Shown here: positions 61,215-64,000 of the stretch, one piece after another
Numbering within the stretch: the stretch's first letter is position 1
Layout of the letters: each line of letters starts with the position of its first letter
DNA from: Nocardia terrae
GTDB taxonomy: Bacteria > Actinomycetota > Actinomycetes > Mycobacteriales > Mycobacteriaceae
Assembly (NCBI RefSeq): GCF_009760405.1
Contig: NZ_WRPP01000002.1
Location: forward strand, 558,001 to 622,000
Direction of reading: 5' to 3'
DNA length: 64,000 bases
Program-made: the position numbers and the translations under genes
Notes under the pieces: generated by a model
The model's database searches: none
Seen by the model: only the letters and a program-made list of their open reading frames with translations
What the model was told of the DNA's origin: nothing

Positions 61215-62363
61215 GTGGGACGACTGCTCCTGCTGATCGCCACCGCGGCGGCCGGTCCCGCCGCCGGAATCGAGATCGCGTTGCTGTGCAAACCGCTCGG
61301 CGGCGCCACCGGAATGCCCGGTGCGGTCGTCGGCTACATCGGGCTCACCGCACTGGTGCTCGGCTGCGCGGTGATCCTGCCCGCGCACCGGTGGCGGCTG
61401 TTGTCCTCCGTACGGCGCGGCGGGCTCGCGGCGCTGGTCGCGGGCGCGGGACTGGTTGCCGCCGGGCTGATCTCGACCATGTGGGGCCTCACCGCCGGTG
61501 TCCTCGTGGCCGGGTCGGCGGCCGGGCCGCTGCTGGTGGCGACACTGGCCGAGGCGAGTGTGCGCGGCTTCCATGCGGCCATGTCGGCGGGCGCGCTCGC
61601 CGGAGCGGTCGGCGCGACGGCATTCTTCGAACGGCCGGGCCTCGCCTTGGCCATCGCGGGCGGGATCGCTGCGGTGGCGGGATCGGCTGCGTCTGTATCG
61701 AATCCGGTCTCCAGCGCCGGATTCGATGGCGGGCTGCGAGCCGGCGCGCGGCGGCTGCGCCGATCGCTGATCCATTACGGTGCAATCGGTTTCGTCGCGG
61801 GCGGTACGGTGCTGCCCGCCTTGCATCTGCTGCTGTTCCGGTGGAATGTGCTCGATGTCGATCAACCCGCACGGCTCGCCCTCGCCATGACGGCGGCCTG
61901 CGGTGCGGCGCTGGTCGGCGACCTGCTGGTGAGCGCGCCCGCGGCGTGGCTGATCCTCGCGGCGGGAGGTCCGGTGCTGGTCGCCACCGCGCCCGGCGCA
62001 TGGCAGGCCACGACCGGGGTGGCGGTCGCTGTCGCGGCGGCGGTGGGTGCGATGGCGGCCACCGATTCGACTGCACGCCGATCCATTCCGGTCGACGAGC
62101 GGTGGACCGCCGCCGCGCTGACCGGGCTCGCGCTCGCGCTGGGCGCGGGGTCCGGTCTGAGTGCCGCCGCCGGCGCCGGTCGACTCTGGGGAACCGGGTT
62201 CGCGCTGACGATGCTCGCCATCCCGGTGCTGGCGGCCGCCTTGACCGCCACGCGTCTGGTGACTGCGCGCCCGGGCGCTTCGCACCGGCCCGCGACCGGT
62301 GCCACCGGGGCGGCGGATCGGCGTGCGCCCGAACAGTTCTCGACGGAAGGAGGCACCCGATGA
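61215..62363 (+). CDS. Polytopic membrane protein, MFS-like
   Basis: A 382-residue protein made almost wholly of hydrophobic helices (about 12 can be counted), Ala/Gly-rich, with short basic loops such as RRGG and RAGARRLRRS. It resembles a compact MFS transporter but lacks a clear motif A. GTG 61215 has GGAGG (61202-61206) eight bases upstream; GTG 61206 is possible. It follows composite operator copy 3 and is coupled by ATGA overlap to the first neocarzinostatin-like gene. Probable importer for the substrate of the leftward operon. Confidence 0.72.
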   Translation: MGRLLLLIATAAAGPAAGIEIALLCKPLGGATGMPGAVVGYIGLTALVLGCAVILPAHRWRLLSSVRRGGLAALVAGAGLVAAGLISTMWGLTAGVLVAGSAAGPLLVATLAEASVRGFHAAMSAGALAGAVGATAFFERPGLALAIAGGIAAVAGSAASVSNPVSSAGFDGGLRAGARRLRRSLIHYGAIGFVAGGTVLPALHLLLFRWNVLDVDQPARLALAMTAACGAALVGDLLVSAPAAWLILAAGGPVLVATAPGAWQATTGVAVAVAAAVGAMAATDSTARRSIPVDERWTAAALTGLALALGAGSGLSAAAGAGRLWGTGFALTMLAIPVLAAALTATRLVTARPGASHRPATGATGAADRRAPEQFSTEGGTR

Positions 62364-62962
62364 TCCACGCCTGGACGCGTGGCCGTGCCGCTCTCGCACT
62401 GGCCGCCGCACTGGCCGGTCCGGCCGCGTTCGCCGCGGCCGATCCCGGCGCACCCGCCGCGCTGCACCTCAGCGCGACCACGGACCTGGCCGAGGGGCAG
62501 CGAGTCACGGTGAGCGGCAGCGGCTTTCAACCCGGGCTGGCGGCCGTGGCGGTGGGTCTGTGCAAGCAGGGGTTCACCAACGGTCTGAAGGACTGCGACC
62601 TCGACGGCGGCGCGACCTTCGTCAATATCGACGGGGAGGGCGGTTTCAAGACCCTCACCCTCACGCTGCACGCGCGGTTCAAGGAAATCGACTGCACCCG
62701 TCAGCAATGCGTGGTGGCCGCCGCACCGCTGCCCGGCACCGAACCGGCGGCGGTCATCCAGGCCAATTCGGCCGCGGTGACCATGTCGTTCGCCGGCGCG
62801 CGGCTCCCACCGGCGGCCACGCCGCCCCCGCCCACCTCCGCGACGGTGGCGTCCACCGATACCCGGGGCCCCTCCACGGCGCTGTGGTCGGTGACCGCGG
62901 GACTGCTGGTCATCGTCGCCGCAATCGCCTTCGCCGATCGGCGCAGGCAGCAAGAAAGGTAA
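62360..62962 (+). CDS. Neocarzinostatin-fold exported protein 1, C-terminal membrane anchor
   Basis: A 200-residue exported protein: signal peptide to about residue 27 (FAAADPG), one neocarzinostatin-like Ig domain, a Pro/Thr-rich stalk (LPPAATPPPPTSATVAS) and a C-terminal helix ending in RRRQQER. The domain shows LAEGQRVTVSGSGFQPGLAAVAVGLC...KDC and IDCTRQQC: the GxC...C and DCT...C disulfide pairs of neocarzinostatin (VGQC...LAC, VDCTTAAC). In neocarzinostatin this fold binds a hydrophobic enediyne chromophore. Placed in front of a tetrapyrrole-type operon, it may capture the substrate at the cell surface. Confidence 0.8.
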   Translation: MIHAWTRGRAALALAAALAGPAAFAAADPGAPAALHLSATTDLAEGQRVTVSGSGFQPGLAAVAVGLCKQGFTNGLKDCDLDGGATFVNIDGEGGFKTLTLTLHARFKEIDCTRQQCVVAAAPLPGTEPAAVIQANSAAVTMSFAGARLPPAATPPPPTSATVASTDTRGPSTALWSVTAGLLVIVAAIAFADRRRQQER

Positions 62963-62970
62963 GGAACACC

Positions 62971-63381
62971 ATGTTTCGATACGGAACTCGAGGGGGCGCG
63001 GTGCTCACCGGCCTGACCGCCCTCGCCCTGTTCGGCGGCGCCACCAGCGCGCAGGCGGCCTCCGTGGACGTGAGTCAGACCTGGGGCGTCTCGGCCGGGC
63101 AGACCATCAGCGTCTCGGTGAGCGGACTCGCGCCGAACCTGGCGTCGGTGGCGGTCGGCCAGTGCAAGGCGCAGATCTCCGGTCCGTCGGATTGCAACCT
63201 GGGCGGCTCACTCCTGGGAACCGCGGACGCACAAGGCAATTGGTCGGGCGGCGGCATCACCCTGGTGTCCTCGATCGGCGACGTGGACTGCACCGCGGCC
63301 GCGGGCGCGTGCACCATCTCGGTCACCAGCCTGACCGATCCGAACAACATCCTGGCCTCGGTGCCGCTCAGCTTCGGATGA
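62971..63381 (+). CDS. Neocarzinostatin-fold exported protein 2 (secreted)
   Basis: A 136-residue protein with a signal peptide ending SAQA (residue about 28) and a single neocarzinostatin-like domain without an anchor, so it is released or periplasmic. Core: VSAGQTISVSVSGLAPNLASVAVGQCKAQISGPSDCNLGG and VDCTAAAGACTISVTSL, with the four Cys of the fold. Its size is close to the mature neocarzinostatin apoprotein (113 residues). Eight bases separate it from protein 1. Confidence 0.82.
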   Translation: MFRYGTRGGAVLTGLTALALFGGATSAQAASVDVSQTWGVSAGQTISVSVSGLAPNLASVAVGQCKAQISGPSDCNLGGSLLGTADAQGNWSGGGITLVSSIGDVDCTAAAGACTISVTSLTDPNNILASVPLSFG

Positions 63382-63388
63382 CGCACCC

Positions 63389-63955
63389 ATGAGACGCGAC
63401 ATCCTCCGTGGTGTGGCGGGCGCGGCGGTCACGGCCGCCGCGCTGCTGGCCACCGCCCCGTCCGCCACCGCCGCGCCCGCGCTGCACCCGACACCCGCCG
63501 GTGAGGTCAGCGTCGGCGAGGTGATCACCATCGCCCTCGACGGCCTGCCCGCCAACCTGCCCAGTGTGGCCATCGGCCAATGCAAACCGGCCGTCACCAG
63601 CCCGTCGGACTGCCAGCTGGACCGCTCCCTGCTCGGCAACGCCGACGCCCAGGGCGTCTGGCAGCCCGGCCAACGCGGCCGCACCATCGTGCTCACCGCC
63701 TCGGTCGGCGGCATCGACTGCACGTCCGCGCCGGGTGCGTGCACCCTCGCGGTCACCAGCCTCACCAATCCCACCGCGATAATCACCTCGGTGCCCCTGA
63801 CCTTCGGCGGCGCCCCGACCACGCAACCCGCTGCCCAGCAGTCCAATTCGAGCGATTCGCACCTCGCCGAGATCGTCACCGGGGTGGTCGTGGTGGTGCT
63901 GCTCGCGGCCGCGCTGGCCTACCTGTTGCTGCGCGTGAGGTCTCGGCGCGAATAG
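63389..63955 (+). CDS. Neocarzinostatin-fold exported protein 3, C-terminal membrane anchor
   Basis: A 188-residue exported protein: signal peptide ending TAAPA (residue about 29), neocarzinostatin-like domain (VSVGEVITIALDGLPANLPSVAIGQCKPAVTSPSDC and IDCTSAPGACTLAVTSL), a Gln/Ser stalk and a C-terminal helix IVTGVVVVVLLAAALAYLLL followed by RVRSRRE. Domain sequence is closest to protein 2. ATG 63389 lies 7 bp after the previous stop. The three genes look like a tandem duplication that diversified, two anchored and one free. Confidence 0.82.
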   Translation: MRRDILRGVAGAAVTAAALLATAPSATAAPALHPTPAGEVSVGEVITIALDGLPANLPSVAIGQCKPAVTSPSDCQLDRSLLGNADAQGVWQPGQRGRTIVLTASVGGIDCTSAPGACTLAVTSLTNPTAIITSVPLTFGGAPTTQPAAQQSNSSDSHLAEIVTGVVVVVLLAAALAYLLLRVRSRRE

Positions 63956-64000
63956 GGCGGCGAAAGCCCTCGGCGTGATGGCGCATTTGGCCGGTCCGCT
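63956..64000. other. Window end
   Basis: The last 45 bases after protein 3 contain no recognisable feature. Confidence 0.4.

Noticed and set aside
62360..63955. Enediyne antibiotic biosynthesis locus
   Set aside because: Neocarzinostatin-like proteins are present but no enediyne polyketide synthase, tailoring or resistance genes are in the window.

Overview
This is about 64 kb of high-GC actinobacterial chromosome. Two MspA-family porins, the PstS/Lgt sequences and the dense GTG-start operons point to a mycolic-acid bacterium, most likely Nocardia or a close Rhodococcus-like relative. Genus is inference; no rRNA or tRNA gene was seen.

Layout. 1-5.4 kb: 3' end of pstS, lgt, a 46-codon small ORF, an MFS exporter fused in frame to a MarR domain with paired operator-like palindromes upstream, and an EamA transporter. 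5.6-11.9 kb: a sulfur-stress locus with two CsoR/CstR-type repressors (cysteine pair kept, CsoR histidine absent), an MMPL exporter, AhpD-like protein, two paralogous 52-53-aa Cys-rich proteins, DUF2892 protein, MBL-rhodanese protein and TauE/SafE exporter. GC-rich palindromes of one type precede three of its transcription units. 12-13.8 kb: an orphan arsA. 13.8-18.5 kb: a decayed SnoaL-like gene, a CitE-like lyase, a 1-kb gene-poor stretch, and a 6PGDH-like oxidoreductase divergent from a LysR regulator. 18.7-28.6 kb: an aryl-CoA degradation locus (CoA ligase, FAD monooxygenase/old-yellow-enzyme fusion, two thioesterases, RidA, FAH-family hydrolase, cupin, esterase, PaaX regulator) that fits 2-aminobenzoate or salicylate catabolism. 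28.6-36.4 kb: response regulators, a two-component system, an ABC exporter, the MspA pair, a DUF998 membrane protein and a frameshifted DUF2076 gene. 36.5-44.4 kb: a six-gene leftward operon for an alpha-xyloside/beta-glucoside oligosaccharide, probably xyloglucan-derived, under a LacI regulator. 44.7-48.4 kb: secreted cupin, O-methyltransferase, MFS remnant, PfpI protein and YihY protein.

48.6-64 kb is the most unusual part. A tightly overlapping leftward eight-gene operon (60962 to 53286) encodes a double-domain carbon-nitrogen hydrolase, a red-chlorophyll-catabolite-reductase (RCCR)-like protein, a chlorophyllase-like alpha/beta hydrolase, a Rieske oxygenase, a second RCCR-like protein, an unknown beta-rich protein, an SDR resembling plant chlorophyll b reductase (NYC1/NOL), and an arylmalonate-decarboxylase-like protein. 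Divergent from it, a rightward operon encodes a polytopic membrane protein and three exported proteins with the neocarzinostatin cysteine pattern, two ending in a membrane anchor. A 25-bp composite operator (GTTTC-N7-GAAAC-N3-GTTTC) occurs three times, at both of these operon starts and between a secreted esterase and a CitE-like lyase 11 kb away. I propose a co-regulated system that captures, imports and dismantles a chlorophyll-like tetrapyrrole or a similar hydrophobic macrocycle. Family assignments are by motif recognition; the substrate is inference.
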